Shown piece after piece: positions 51,495-59,806 of a stretch of DNA of 64,000 bases; within the stretch, counting starts at the first letter, position 1; the number at the start of each line of letters is the position of its first letter. Below the pieces are notes generated by a model, which was not told the DNA's origin, made no database searches, and worked only from the letters and a program-made list of their open reading frames with translations. The stretch spans positions 62,001 to 126,000 of the forward strand of contig NZ_JAJOZE010000002.1 of assembly GCF_021166585.1 (NCBI RefSeq), given 5' to 3'. A program made the position numbers and the translations under genes. Origin of the DNA: Metabacillus kandeliae (GTDB taxonomy: Bacteria > Bacillota > Bacilli > Bacillales > Bacillaceae).

Positions 51495-52454
51495 ATGGGA
51501 AAAAGAAAACTGATACTCGCTCAGAATGCAGAAAAGCAATGGGTAGAAAAAGTACAGCAGGCACTGCCTGACTGGGAAGTTATTTTCGGGAAAGAAGAAG
51601 AAAAGTGGAAGGATCATATAAAGGATGCGGAAATCATTGCAGGGTGGAAGAAAGCTATGGAGCCTTACCTTCAAAGTGACCTCCAGTTAAAATGGGTTCA
51701 AGCATGGAGTGCCGGGGTGAACGACATGCCGCTGAAAGAGCTTGAGAAAAAAGGCGTCACAGTAACAAGCGCCAATGGCGTTCATGCCTATCCGATCTCA
51801 GAAACAATCTTTGCTTTGATGCTTGGGCTGACTCGTAAAATTCAAGCCTACGTGAAAAATCAGGAGAAAAAAGAATGGCATCACAGCAATTTAAAGCTGG
51901 AAATACATAATAAAACGATCGGCATCTTAGGGTTTGGCGCAATCGGCAAGGAAACAGCCAAAATTGCAAAGGCTTTTGGCATGAAGGTGCTTGGCCTTCG
52001 GCATTCAGGAAAAGAAGATGAGTTCGCTGACGCTATGTACACTCCTGACAGCCTGAACAGCATGCTTCCGGAATGCGATTTTGTTGTTGTGACACTGCCG
52101 CTGACTGAGGATACGAAGCACATGATTGGAAAAGAGCAGTTCGGCCTTATGAGAGAATCTGCCTGCTTCATCAACATCGGACGCGGTGACATTGTGGAGG
52201 AAAACAGTTTGATCCAAGCATTGCAGGAAGGCGGTATTGCCGGTGCAGGGCTTGATGTGTTTGCCAAAGAGCCGCTTCCGGAAAACAGCCCGCTTTGGGA
52301 AATGGAAAACGTGATTGTAACGCCTCATACCGCAGGCTCGACAGAATATTACGACCAGCGGGTCATTGAGGACATTTTTCTTCCAAACTTGAAAAAGTAC
52401 CTGGAAGGTGAAGACCCAGGCATCAATAAGGTGAGCTTTGAAAAAGGCTATTAA
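51495..52454 (+). CDS. D-2-hydroxyacid dehydrogenase
   Basis: This 319-residue NAD(P)-dependent enzyme of the D-isomer-specific 2-hydroxyacid dehydrogenase family has the nucleotide motif GFGAIG (146-151). The catalytic Arg230 (NIGRGD), Glu259 (DVFAKEPLP) and His278 (TPHTAGS) are all present. It should interconvert a 2-ketoacid and a D-2-hydroxyacid; family members include phosphonate, glyoxylate and D-3-phosphoglycerate dehydrogenases, and the substrate is not evident. ATG 51495 follows AAGGGATGGGAG. It is monocistronic; its terminator overlaps the end of the convergent membrane-protein operon. Confidence 0.9.
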   Translation: MGKRKLILAQNAEKQWVEKVQQALPDWEVIFGKEEEKWKDHIKDAEIIAGWKKAMEPYLQSDLQLKWVQAWSAGVNDMPLKELEKKGVTVTSANGVHAYPISETIFALMLGLTRKIQAYVKNQEKKEWHHSNLKLEIHNKTIGILGFGAIGKETAKIAKAFGMKVLGLRHSGKEDEFADAMYTPDSLNSMLPECDFVVVTLPLTEDTKHMIGKEQFGLMRESACFINIGRGDIVEENSLIQALQEGGIAGAGLDVFAKEPLPENSPLWEMENVIVTPHTAGSTEYYDQRVIEDIFLPNLKKYLEGEDPGINKVSFEKGY

Positions 52455-52459
52455 TGCTG

Positions 52460-52990
52460 TCAGGCCCTTTCTTTTGGGGCCTGGCTTTTTTTCAATAAAG
52501 AATTCCTGACAAACAGAAACAGCTTCAAATTTAAATAATAGATAAAGCAATACACCGGAATGGAATACCAGGTTTTCCAGCCGTTGTAGGTGAACACACC
52601 GAAGTAGGCAGAGATTCCTTCGAGAATGGTTGTGACAATGGCAAAAAGCAAAATATAGAGAAGCAGTTTTTTACCTCTGAACCGAAACTTCTCATAGCAA
52701 TGAACAAACAAATATGCGGCAGGCGGATAAAGAAAAACATAAAGAATCAAATCAAACCAATCATAGTATCTCGTATCGTTAAAATGGTACAAATCAAGAG
52801 GAGGCCTGGCAAGAGTAAAATCCGCCAGCTCCGCTAAGAAATAATTAAAAAACCAAATCATGATGATTTCAGCCAAGAGCAGCCTCCTCGGTAAAAACAG
52901 CACAAGAAACATGATGATAAACCCAGCGATAAGGACAAAAATTTCATTGCTGTCAAATTGGCGCGGCAGAACGAATACAGGATTTTTCAT
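52460..52990 (-). CDS. CBO0543-like membrane protein
   Basis: The 176-residue protein has about five membrane spans. The late stretch EGISAYFGVFTYNGWKTWYS fits the CBO0543 family found in spore formers. The C-terminus is basic. Its ATG overlaps the stop of the upstream membrane-protein gene (ATGA), so the pair is translationally coupled. The role is unknown. Confidence 0.7.
   Translation of the reverse strand: MKNPVFVLPRQFDSNEIFVLIAGFIIMFLVLFLPRRLLLAEIIMIWFFNYFLAELADFTLARPPLDLYHFNDTRYYDWFDLILYVFLYPPAAYLFVHCYEKFRFRGKKLLLYILLFAIVTTILEGISAYFGVFTYNGWKTWYSIPVYCFIYYLNLKLFLFVRNSLLKKSQAPKERA
52461..52491 (+). terminator. Terminator of the dehydrogenase gene
   Basis: CAGGCCC pairs with GGGCCTG and is followed by GCTTTTTTTC. 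It overlaps the last codons of the convergent gene. Confidence 0.8.
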
Positions 52991-53469
52991 CGCACAGGAT
53001 CCCTTTCATGATTTTCAAGAAACCGGAAAAACTTCAACAGCACCACAAGAATCAAAAAAATCCCAAGATGCCTGAACAGCGAAAAAGATAGGGACCATTT
53101 CTTGAAAACGATAAAATTCGTTACATTTAATAGCTCATCAAGCAGGCTTAAAACGATCGAAGCCCCCAAGACAGTCATGAGCTTCAGCCAGATGCTTTGC
53201 CCCTGCTGCAGCAGTTTTCCGGCAACAAGCGCAAAGAAAGGGGTATAGACAAAAAGGGCAATAGCATACAGTGCCAGAATGCTCCACGGACTTTTTGTCA
53301 TGCTGACCATTCCGAGATTCATTTCAAAAACAATTAATGTTTGCTGCAGCAAAATATTAGCCAAAAGCCAGCTGTACATTTTCTCCAGACGCGGAAGCGG
53401 AGAGAAGCGCAAAAAAGCATACATAAGGGTTGCCCCGCAGAGAATATTCACCGTCCAAACCAGAATCAT
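52987..53469 (-). CDS. Hypothetical four- or five-span membrane protein
   Basis: The 160-residue protein is hydrophobic throughout with a basic C-terminal tail (FFRFLENHERDPVR). It forms a two-gene operon with the CBO0543-like protein that follows. The start ATG 53469 follows GGGGGCTTGTT. I do not recognise the family; it could be a sister of its neighbour, since both lie in one operon and have similar topology. Confidence 0.7.
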   Translation of the reverse strand: MILVWTVNILCGATLMYAFLRFSPLPRLEKMYSWLLANILLQQTLIVFEMNLGMVSMTKSPWSILALYAIALFVYTPFFALVAGKLLQQGQSIWLKLMTVLGASIVLSLLDELLNVTNFIVFKKWSLSFSLFRHLGIFLILVVLLKFFRFLENHERDPVR

Positions 53470-53549
53470 AACAAGCCCCCGTTACCCTGCAGCTATAGTT
53501 ATGAATTAGTTTGCTCTATCATGGTTTGGAATATTAATGAAAAAGCGCG

Positions 53550-54155
53550 CTAAACAATACAAGCAAGAAAATAGAAGCCAAATGCAAGAATCAAAGCCCC
53601 TGACAGCCTGTTAATGACCGACAGCCCTTTATGTCCAAGCTTGTGCTTCACAAGGCTGATGATAAAAGAAAGCAAGAACCACCATAAAAGAGAACCGGCA
53701 AAAATCCCGCCGGCTAACAGCAGCACAGCTGTATAGCTGTGTCCGCCGCTCAATCCGAAAGCGGCAAAAATGCCGCCGAAGGAAAGGATGGTCATAGGGT
53801 TGGTCATCGTCAGAAAAAAACCGGTCACATACCCTTTTGCGCCTTTCCCCTTCTTAATAGCTGCATTCCCTATTTCAGCCGTTTGCGAAAAAAACACTCT
53901 GCTCCCCATATAGAGAAGAAAAACCGCCCCGACTGCTTGAAACCATGCATGATACTGAATAAAAAAACCCGCTAACAGGCTGACCCCAAACCCTGCTAAA
54001 GTTCCATAGACGGCATCAGCCGAAGCAGCGCCAGCACCTGTTAAAAAGCCCGCTGCTCTTCCCTCCCGGAGCGTTCTCTGCATGCAAAGAACACCGATTG
54101 GGCCAACAGGCGCTGCGATGGACAAACCAATCAGAATTCCTTTTAAAAATAACAT
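53550..54155 (-). CDS. LysE/RhtB-family exporter
   Basis: The 201-residue protein has six membrane spans and the LysE signature near the N-terminus, KGILIGLSIAAPVGPIGVLC, then GRAAGFLTGAGAASADAVYG; MTNPMTILSFGGIFAAFG is the second family block. Such carriers export amino acids (lysine, homoserine, threonine) or related compounds with protons. It is monocistronic. No regulator of the LysG type is next to it. Confidence 0.9.
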   Translation of the reverse strand: MLFLKGILIGLSIAAPVGPIGVLCMQRTLREGRAAGFLTGAGAASADAVYGTLAGFGVSLLAGFFIQYHAWFQAVGAVFLLYMGSRVFFSQTAEIGNAAIKKGKGAKGYVTGFFLTMTNPMTILSFGGIFAAFGLSGGHSYTAVLLLAGGIFAGSLLWWFLLSFIISLVKHKLGHKGLSVINRLSGALILAFGFYFLACIV

Positions 54156-54245
54156 AATTAATATTTACTCCTTATTTTATAAAGTTTTTAAGCCTATTAT
54201 ATTATAAAAATAAGGTTAATAGTATTCATTTTTCCGGAACATAAA

Positions 54246-54276
54246 AAAGCCAGCCCCCTTCTTCGGGAACCGGCTC
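54246..54276 (-). terminator. Terminator of the 44-residue gene
   Basis: On the minus strand AGCCGGTTCCC pairs with GGGGGCTGGCT (one mismatch, two wobbles), followed by six T. It lies directly after the small frame at 54284-54418 and supports that gene. Confidence 0.7.
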
Positions 54277-54283
54277 TCATTTT

Positions 54284-54418
54284 TCACACAACGTCTTTCC
54301 AGACTCTATTCGAAGCAGGTTGTTTTCCCAGCTTCGGATCCAGGTTCTTCAGTCTGTTTTTAACGTAATCTTTTATTAGGTCAATTTTCTTTTTGCGTTT
54401 CAGTTCACGGTTTTTCAC
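54284..54418 (-). CDS. Small basic protein, 44 residues
   Basis: A GTG-initiated frame encodes MKNRELKRKKKIDLIKDYVK followed by NRLKNLDPKLGKQ and a short tail, a lysine/arginine-rich peptide of 44 residues likely to bind nucleic acid or membrane. A GGTGAAAG sequence stands upstream at acceptable distance, and a hairpin with a T-run follows within 8 bp of the stop. I do not recognise it. It is divergent from the yjzC-like gene. Confidence 0.5.
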   Translation of the reverse strand: MKNRELKRKKKIDLIKDYVKNRLKNLDPKLGKQPASNRVWKDVV

Positions 54419-54605
54419 AGTTCTTTCACCATCCTTCCTTTCATCCATAACAGTAAAGTCAGTCGGTGTACTTCCATTATAACGCGAATTTCAAAATCAT
54501 GTGCAAAAGAATAGAAATCGTCACAAATCAGCGTGATGAGAAAAGACGTTTTAAGCCTTGCATAAGGGGAAACACGTCAAGTAAGAACATAAGGAGGTGG
54601 AGAAA

Positions 54606-54755
54606 ATGGCAGATACCCATAAGACTGGCGAAAAAGCTCCACAAAGCGGCACTTACAAAGTGCAGAATGAAGACACAGAAATTCAAATTCAAAAAGGCGG
54701 CCAATTCCCTCCTTCTCCTTCATCAGGAGAAGCTGCGAATTATGTCAAAGCCTAA
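54606..54755 (+). CDS. yjzC: YjzC-like small protein
   Basis: The 49-residue protein (MADTHKTGEKAPQSGTYKVQ, then NEDTEIQIQKGGQFPPSPSS and a short end) has the YjzC-family plan: GEKAP.SG.Y, a short strand pair and G..FPP. A very strong ribosome site, AAGGAGGTGGAG, precedes ATG 54606 and a perfect terminator follows. YjzC-type peptides are short cytoplasmic proteins of unknown role in Bacillus. It is monocistronic. Confidence 0.8.
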   Translation: MADTHKTGEKAPQSGTYKVQNEDTEIQIQKGGQFPPSPSSGEAANYVKA

Positions 54756-54761
54756 AGAGGC

Positions 54762-54793
54762 GAAGCTGCAGGTAGATCCTGCGGCTTCTTTTT
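54762..54793 (+). terminator. Terminator of yjzC
   Basis: GAAGCTGCAGG pairs with CCTGCGGCTTC (one wobble) and is followed by TTTTTTG. Confidence 0.85.
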
Positions 54794-54915
54794 TGTTTTC
54801 AGCATCTTTTTCTTTCCAGTTTTCCCTAACTATGTTATGATTTTTTCCGTTGAAAACGGCCCCGGCTTTTGTGAGAGTCAAGAGTCAAAGAAAATTTACT
54901 AGAGGTGGAGAAGAA

Positions 54916-56367
54916 TTGAACTTTGCAACTATTAAAGAAAACTGGTTTTCGAATGTGCGGGCTGACTTTCTGTCAGGGTTGACCGTTGCCTTTGCCCTGA
55001 TTCCAGAAGCAATCGGCTTTTCGATCATTGCGGGCGTTGATCCCATGGTAGGAATTTACGCATCTGTCTTGATTGCGATTGTGATTGCGTTCACAGGAGG
55101 AAGACCGGGCATGATTTCTGCTGCCACTGGTGCCACCGCTGTACTGATGGTTTCATTAGTGCACGATCGCGGCATACAGTATTTATTTGCAGCGACGATC
55201 GTGACAGGTCTGATTCAAATTGTTTTTGGAATGCTTAAGATTGGAAGGCTTCTTTCCTTCCTTCCGAACACCGTATTGACTGGTTTTGTCAATGCACTTG
55301 CTATTGTTATTTTCATGGCGCAGCTGCCGCAGTTTGTTGGTGCCACATGGCTGATGTATGCAATGGTCGCCGCAACACTCATCGTTATTTATTTGTTTCC
55401 ATATTTAACGAGAATTTTCCCGGCTGCACTATTCGCTATTATCGTTATGACGATCATCAGCATCGTGTTTAAGCTTGATTTAAAAACAGTCGGCGATATG
55501 GGAACGATCACACAAGCACTGCCGGCGTTTCATTTGCCGTCCGTTCCGTTTTCCATTGAAACGCTTGCGATTGTATTTCCTACCTCGCTTGCCATTGCGG
55601 TTGTCGGTTTGACTGAATCTCTTGTTACGGCAACGATTGTCGATGAGTTTACAGGCACTGGTTCCGACAAGAATAAAGAAGCAAGAGGTCAGGGATATGC
55701 CAACATCGTTTCAGGACTTTTCGGCGGCATGGCAGGCTGCGGCATGATCGGACAGTCTGTGATCAACGTCCAATCCGGCGGACGCAAGCGCCTTTCCACT
55801 CTTACTGCAGGTGTTTTCCTGATTGTCCTGATTATGCTCTTCGGTGATGTGGTGAAGCAAATTCCAATGGCTGCCCTTGTAGGAGTCATGATTATGGTTT
55901 CCATCGGCACCTTTGATTGGCAATCTGTCCGCAAATTGCATAAATATCCTGTTTCAGACGCCATTATCATGATTTTAACAGTGGCTGTAGTCGTGTATAC
56001 AAGCAATCTGGCAATTGGTGTGGCGCTTGGAGTGGCAATGAGCGCGATTGTATTCGGATGGAAAATGGCCAAGCTTACCGTCATGTCTAGAACCGAAGAA
56101 AATCATAAAACGTACAGTGTTTCCGGACAGCTGTTCTTCGCTACAACTTCCCAGTTACTGCAGGAATTTGATTACGAGAACGATCCTGAAAAGATTGTGA
56201 TCGATTTTTCCCTTTCACATGTCTGGGACCATTCAAGTGCTGCGGCTATTGCCAAAGCTGTCTCTAAATATAACTCACTTGATAAAAAAGTGACGCTAAC
56301 AGGCTTGAATAAAGAAAGCTCCAGCATCATTGACAGAATCGGCTTGGATGCTATTTCAAATCATTAA
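54916..56367 (+). CDS. SulP-family anion transporter with STAS domain
   Basis: This 483-residue SulP/SLC26 protein has about 11-12 spans: [20 protein letters not shown] with the conserved [33 protein letters not shown]-terminal cytoplasmic STAS domain (about 395-480, [38 protein letters not shown]) ends it. It likely carries sulfate, bicarbonate or another oxyanion. I chose TTG 54916 because GAGGTGGAGAAG precedes it; the frame from 54850 lacks a site and begins before the family's conserved start. B. subtilis YbaR is similar in length. It is monocistronic. Confidence 0.93.
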   Translation: MNFATIKENWFSNVRADFLSGLTVAFALIPEAIGFSIIAGVDPMVGIYASVLIAIVIAFTGGRPGMISAATGATAVLMVSLVHDRGIQYLFAATIVTGLIQIVFGMLKIGRLLSFLPNTVLTGFVNALAIVIFMAQLPQFVGATWLMYAMVAATLIVIYLFPYLTRIFPAALFAIIVMTIISIVFKLDLKTVGDMGTITQALPAFHLPSVPFSIETLAIVFPTSLAIAVVGLTESLVTATIVDEFTGTGSDKNKEARGQGYANIVSGLFGGMAGCGMIGQSVINVQSGGRKRLSTLTAGVFLIVLIMLFGDVVKQIPMAALVGVMIMVSIGTFDWQSVRKLHKYPVSDAIIMILTVAVVVYTSNLAIGVALGVAMSAIVFGWKMAKLTVMSRTEENHKTYSVSGQLFFATTSQLLQEFDYENDPEKIVIDFSLSHVWDHSSAAAIAKAVSKYNSLDKKVTLTGLNKESSSIIDRIGLDAISNH

Positions 56368-56393
56368 AAAAACCGCCACTGGCGGTTTTTTTT
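56362..56393. terminator. Bidirectional terminator
   Basis: AAAAACCGCC / GGCGGTTTTT with a 3-base loop and flanking A and T runs separates the SulP gene from the convergent ArsR gene. Confidence 0.9.
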
Positions 56394-56710
56394 CATTCCT
56401 CTTTTTCCACAGCGAACTTCAGCTGCATAAGCTTATTGCCCCAGAATTGCTCATAGAAAGCCAGCCAGTCCTTCAGCTCCTTCAGCGGTGCTGGATGAAG
56501 ACGGTAAATTTTTTCCCGGCCTTTTTTTGTGCCGTGAATGAGATCCGCTTCAGCCAGAATGCCGAGATGCTTGACGACAGCTGTGCGGCTGATCGGAAAG
56601 CGGCTGGCAATTTCAGAAATGGGCAGTTCTTTTTCCGCCAGCAGCTTTAGCACTTCTCTTCTGGTAGGATCGGCAATCGCCTGGAAAACATCATGCTTTG
56701 CCGCTTCCAA
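56393..56710 (-). CDS. ArsR-family transcriptional regulator
   Basis: The 105-residue winged-helix protein (VFQAIADPTRREVLKLLAEK; ISEIASRFPISRTAVVKHLG; LIHGTKKGREKIYRLHP) lacks the metal-binding cysteines of ArsR/SmtB sensors. It belongs to the subgroup paired with SRPBCC proteins (SdpR-like). Start is TTG 56710, directly after the stop of the SRPBCC gene and sharing its end as ribosome site (GAGGCTTAA), so the two are coupled. It likely represses its own operon through the two repeats at 57139-57187. Confidence 0.88.
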   Translation of the reverse strand: MEAAKHDVFQAIADPTRREVLKLLAEKELPISEIASRFPISRTAVVKHLGILAEADLIHGTKKGREKIYRLHPAPLKELKDWLAFYEQFWGNKLMQLKFAVEKEE

Positions 56711-57124
56711 TTAAGCCTCAGCTGCTTTCTTTAAGCGCTCGTTCACGATCGCTGTCCAGCCGCCTGCCATTCTGTCTCTGATGACAGATGTCTTTTCCTG
56801 CGCCTTGCCGACAAGCTCATCAGGATTTTTCCACCCGCCATGGATCAGGGTGAACTCTGTTTTGTTCTCCTCGAGCTCCTTCAGCAGAAAAGACACAACC
56901 CATCCATCAGTATCCCAGGAAAAGCTAAGTTCATTTGGCGGATCAATCTTCAGCACCTTGCACGGCGAAGGGCCAAAGGGTCCCTGAAGATGAAATTCCT
57001 TTCCTTCCTCCAGTTCCATATCATTCGGCATGAACCATTCAGCCATTCCCTCAGCAGTCGACACCTTTTCCCATACCTTTTGAATAGGCGCCTCGTAAAT
57101 CGCGGTTTGCTTAATCTCTTCCAT
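56711..57124 (-). CDS. SRPBCC/AHSA1-type protein
   Basis: The 137-residue START/Bet v1-like protein has [20 protein letters not shown] at the N-terminus, [20 protein letters not shown] followed by FSWDT, and the closing helix [16 protein letters not shown]. It should bind a hydrophobic ligand in a cavity. It forms an operon with the ArsR regulator, an arrangement common in Bacillus, where the regulator may sense what the SRPBCC protein binds. ATG 57124 follows AAGGAGAGATAAT. Confidence 0.88.
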   Translation of the reverse strand: MEEIKQTAIYEAPIQKVWEKVSTAEGMAEWFMPNDMELEEGKEFHLQGPFGPSPCKVLKIDPPNELSFSWDTDGWVVSFLLKELEENKTEFTLIHGGWKNPDELVGKAQEKTSVIRDRMAGGWTAIVNERLKKAAEA

Positions 57125-57138
57125 ATTATCTCTCCTTT

Positions 57139-57187
57139 ATAACACCTTTTGGTTTCATAAAGCTATTATAACACCATTTGGTTTCAT
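57139..57187 (-). promoter_or_regulatory. Promoter with two direct-repeat operators of the ArsR/SRPBCC operon
   Basis: Two copies of ATAACACC(T or A)TTTGGTTTCAT lie at 57139-57158 and 57168-57187, 29 bp apart. On the minus strand a promoter TAGACA-16 bp-TATAAT runs through the distal copy, which fills the spacer, and the proximal copy covers the start. ACCxxTTGGT is internally palindromic (AACC..GGTT). Binding by the ArsR protein would repress the operon. Confidence 0.75.
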
Positions 57188-57291
57188 GTCTACTATTTCC
57201 AAAATTTTGCTGGAAATTCTATTGACACTTCCTTTCATTCATCATATATTTATGAATGAATAATTCATTCATTTTAAAAGGAGAGAGTCAA

Positions 57292-57702
57292 ATGAATAAA
57301 TTCGCTGGATCTGATACGGTCAGCATCTCCATTAACCGCCCAGCAGAGAAGGTATACGAATACTTATATGATCTAAGCCATTTTCCTAATTGGGTTTCCT
57401 ATTGCAGCTCTATTCGGGAAGAAGAGTCAGGCTGGGTCATGGAAACGCCTTATTGCCAGTCTGCCATATCGGTGGCTGAGAGAAATTCCTACTTTATTTT
57501 GGATCATGTGACAGTTCCGGCTCCCGGTGTGGAAATCCATGATGCCATGAGAGTCATCCCTAACGGCAGCAGCTGTGAAGTATTTTTAACTGGCTTTCAA
57601 ATGCCTGGAATGGATGACGAGAAGTTTGCGGAAGGCGTTCTCACAGGAAAGAAGGATCTGGAAACCTTGAAAGAAATTCTTGAAGGGGAAAGGGTGTACT
57701 AA
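57292..57702 (+). CDS. SRPBCC-family protein
   Basis: The 136-residue ligand-binding protein starts ATG 57292 after AAAAGGAGAGAGTC; the frame extends upstream without a site. VSISINRPAEKVYEYLYDLS is the SRPBCC opening (polyketide-cyclase/dehydrase type), and the end KKDLETLKEILEGE is the closing helix. It is followed after one base by the flavoprotein gene, so the two are co-translated and may share a substrate, for example an aromatic or polyketide-like compound. The promoter is AT-rich and not clearly resolved. Confidence 0.83.
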   Translation: MNKFAGSDTVSISINRPAEKVYEYLYDLSHFPNWVSYCSSIREEESGWVMETPYCQSAISVAERNSYFILDHVTVPAPGVEIHDAMRVIPNGSSCEVFLTGFQMPGMDDEKFAEGVLTGKKDLETLKEILEGERVY

Positions 57703-57703
57703 A

Positions 57704-59143
57704 ATGAATAAGCGGGCAGCGGTAATCGGCGGAGGCTATGGCGGTCTTATCACGGCAAAGGTGCTTTCTAATTACTATGAAGAGGTTTTTCTTTTTGAAA
57801 AAGATACCCTGCCTGAAAAGCCGGCAGAACGGCCGGGAACCCCTCAGGCTTTTCACCCTCACCGTTTTACGGTCAGAGGCAAGGAAATCACCAATGCTTT
57901 CTTTCCTGGATATGAAGAGGATCTGCTCTCTCTTGGCGCTCCTTCCTCTTTCCAGAAAACCATCCATCAGGAATATCCCTACGGCAAAATGAGTTTTCAA
58001 TATCCGCGAGATGATATAAAATTCAGCCGATCCCTTCTGGAAGCCGTCATTCGGGAGAGGGTAAGAAAAATTCCCGGCATTCAGTTTTTTCAAAACCACA
58101 AAGCAACAGGGCTGCTATTTTCAGAGGACGGCCGGGTAACCGGTGTCAAAACCCTTGAATCACACAGTGAATCCAGCTTTGAGGCAGACCTGACCGTTGA
58201 TGCAAGCGGACGGAACTCCAAACTGAGCGACTGGCTGAAGGCTGCAGGCTATGCTGTTCCTTCAGAGGACGAATTCTACATTCATCTAGGCTACACAACG
58301 CAGCGTTATAAACTTCCCTCCCACCTTTCACACATTGCCAAAACCTATGATACGATCATGCTGAATGCCCTTCCGTCCGAACAGCCATTTACTCTTGGTT
58401 TATCTTTTATTGAAAACGAAATCGCAGAGTTTTTTGCAGGCGGGATCGGCGGCCACTATCCTCCCCGTGATCCAGATCATTTTCTAAAATTGTTTCAGCC
58501 ATTCCCGGTGCTTTCAGACATCATAAATGAACTGATTCCTCTGGCAGGGCCAAAAACCTTCCGAGTTGAAAAAACGTACCGCCGCCATTATGAAGAAATG
58601 GCCGATTGGCCTAAGGGCCTTCTTGCCATCGGTGATTCGCTCTGCATAGTGGATCCCATCTATGGGCAGGGAATGACGCTTGCCGGAATACAGGCAGAAA
58701 AGCTTGATGAGCTGCTGAAAACCCGTACAGATAACCAGGAATTCGAAAAAAGTGTGCTGTCCGCCTTTCAAGATATCATTTACCCCGCCTGGTGGCTTAA
58801 CTGCGCTGCCGACCTTCGATGGGAAGGCACTTCTTATCAAAGCGAGCGCCCTCTCCCAATGATTGCCTTTGGCAAAAAGTATATGGATTTGCTGCTGAAG
58901 CATGCCGTAACACAGCAAAACGGCAAGCTGTACGGCCTCTACTGGGCAGTCAACACGCTGTCTGTTCCGCTTGCGCAGCTGTTTCAATCGGGATTGGCCA
59001 TTTCCATTCTAAATTCGTCTCCTGAAGGAAGGCTGCTTTTGGATGAATTGCTTACAGCTGAAAATAAACCTGCTGAAGACATCTTTAGGGCAATGGCTTC
59101 GTCTATTACTGGGGGGCAAAGAATAGATGGCATGGTAAAATAA
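57704..59143 (+). CDS. FAD-dependent monooxygenase/oxidoreductase
   Basis: This 479-residue flavoprotein has the Rossmann motif GGGYGG (residues 9-14), the FAD-ribityl loop AIGDSLCIVDPIYGQGMTLA (near 310) and a conserved R in the N-terminal HPHRF segment. It resembles single-component PHBH-type monooxygenases or flavin-dependent halogenase relatives, but lacks the WxWxIP halogenase signature. It would oxidise a hydrophobic substrate, possibly one bound by the SRPBCC protein before it. ATG 57704 follows AAGGGGAAAGGGTG. A TetR regulator follows after 29 bp. Confidence 0.85.
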   Translation: MNKRAAVIGGGYGGLITAKVLSNYYEEVFLFEKDTLPEKPAERPGTPQAFHPHRFTVRGKEITNAFFPGYEEDLLSLGAPSSFQKTIHQEYPYGKMSFQYPRDDIKFSRSLLEAVIRERVRKIPGIQFFQNHKATGLLFSEDGRVTGVKTLESHSESSFEADLTVDASGRNSKLSDWLKAAGYAVPSEDEFYIHLGYTTQRYKLPSHLSHIAKTYDTIMLNALPSEQPFTLGLSFIENEIAEFFAGGIGGHYPPRDPDHFLKLFQPFPVLSDIINELIPLAGPKTFRVEKTYRRHYEEMADWPKGLLAIGDSLCIVDPIYGQGMTLAGIQAEKLDELLKTRTDNQEFEKSVLSAFQDIIYPAWWLNCAADLRWEGTSYQSERPLPMIAFGKKYMDLLLKHAVTQQNGKLYGLYWAVNTLSVPLAQLFQSGLAISILNSSPEGRLLLDELLTAENKPAEDIFRAMASSITGGQRIDGMVK

Positions 59144-59172
59144 GAAAAACAGCCATAAAGGAGTGCATCCCA

Positions 59173-59772
59173 CTGTCCCCCCTCAATGAAGAACAGCTGA
59201 AACAAAAAAGAGATGAAAGACGCGAACAAATTTTAGCAGCTGCCTTGAAGGTTTTTGCCCGCAGGGGGCTGATCGGAACAAAGATGAGCATGATCAGCGA
59301 AGAAGCAGGCATCAGCCAAGGACTCATGTACCGTTATTTTGAATCAAAGAACGAACTGTTCACAACATTGGTTCAGCAGGCAATGAATGAATCGGTCAGC
59401 GGCATTCAAGAAGTGGAAAAAATGTCAGGAACCCCGCTTCAAAAACTGAAATTCCTGACAGAGATGATTCTTGAAGAAGATGGGCAGGCCTATTTTATGC
59501 TGATCCATCATGCCCGCACTTCTGATGAAGTGCCTCCTGAAACAAAAAAACTATTTGAGGACTATTCAATGGATGCCTATATTGTTTTGCTGGAGCCGCT
59601 CATTAAGGAAGGCCAGAGGATTGGAGAATTGGCACAGGATGATTACAGAGAAATGATTTCAAATTATTTCCTCGTCATATCAGGCCTCATGACCCTCGGC
59701 ATCCATAACTTCGAAGGATTTCAGATGCCAAGGGCCGATGTGCTTTTGCGCATGTTTACGAAAGAACGGTAA
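59173..59772 (+). CDS. TetR-family transcriptional regulator
   Basis: The 199-residue protein has the HTH KMSMISEEAGISQGLMYRYF. The conserved family N-terminus, LSPLNEEQLKQKRDERREQI, is only reached if translation starts at CTG 59173, which has AAAGGAG nine bases upstream. No ATG, GTG or TTG in frame comes before TTG 59245, which would cut into the first helix. The C-terminal ligand domain (HHARTSDEVPPETKKLFEDY) is of the type that senses hydrophobic compounds. It is last in the SRPBCC-flavoprotein operon and probably controls it. Confidence 0.85.
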   Translation: MSPLNEEQLKQKRDERREQILAAALKVFARRGLIGTKMSMISEEAGISQGLMYRYFESKNELFTTLVQQAMNESVSGIQEVEKMSGTPLQKLKFLTEMILEEDGQAYFMLIHHARTSDEVPPETKKLFEDYSMDAYIVLLEPLIKEGQRIGELAQDDYREMISNYFLVISGLMTLGIHNFEGFQMPRADVLLRMFTKER

Positions 59773-59775
59773 AGA

Positions 59776-59803
59776 AAAAGGACCGCCCGGGAGCGGTCCT
59801 TTT
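59776..59803. terminator. Bidirectional terminator
   Basis: A perfect 11-bp stem AAAAGGACCGC / GCGGTCCTTTT lies between the TetR gene and the convergent HEAT-repeat gene. Confidence 0.9.
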
Positions 59804-59806
59804 CAG

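Noticed and set aside
54466-54840. Plus-strand frame of 124 residues covering the yjzC region
   Set aside because: It is in another frame from the yjzC gene, which has the strong ribosome site and terminator.
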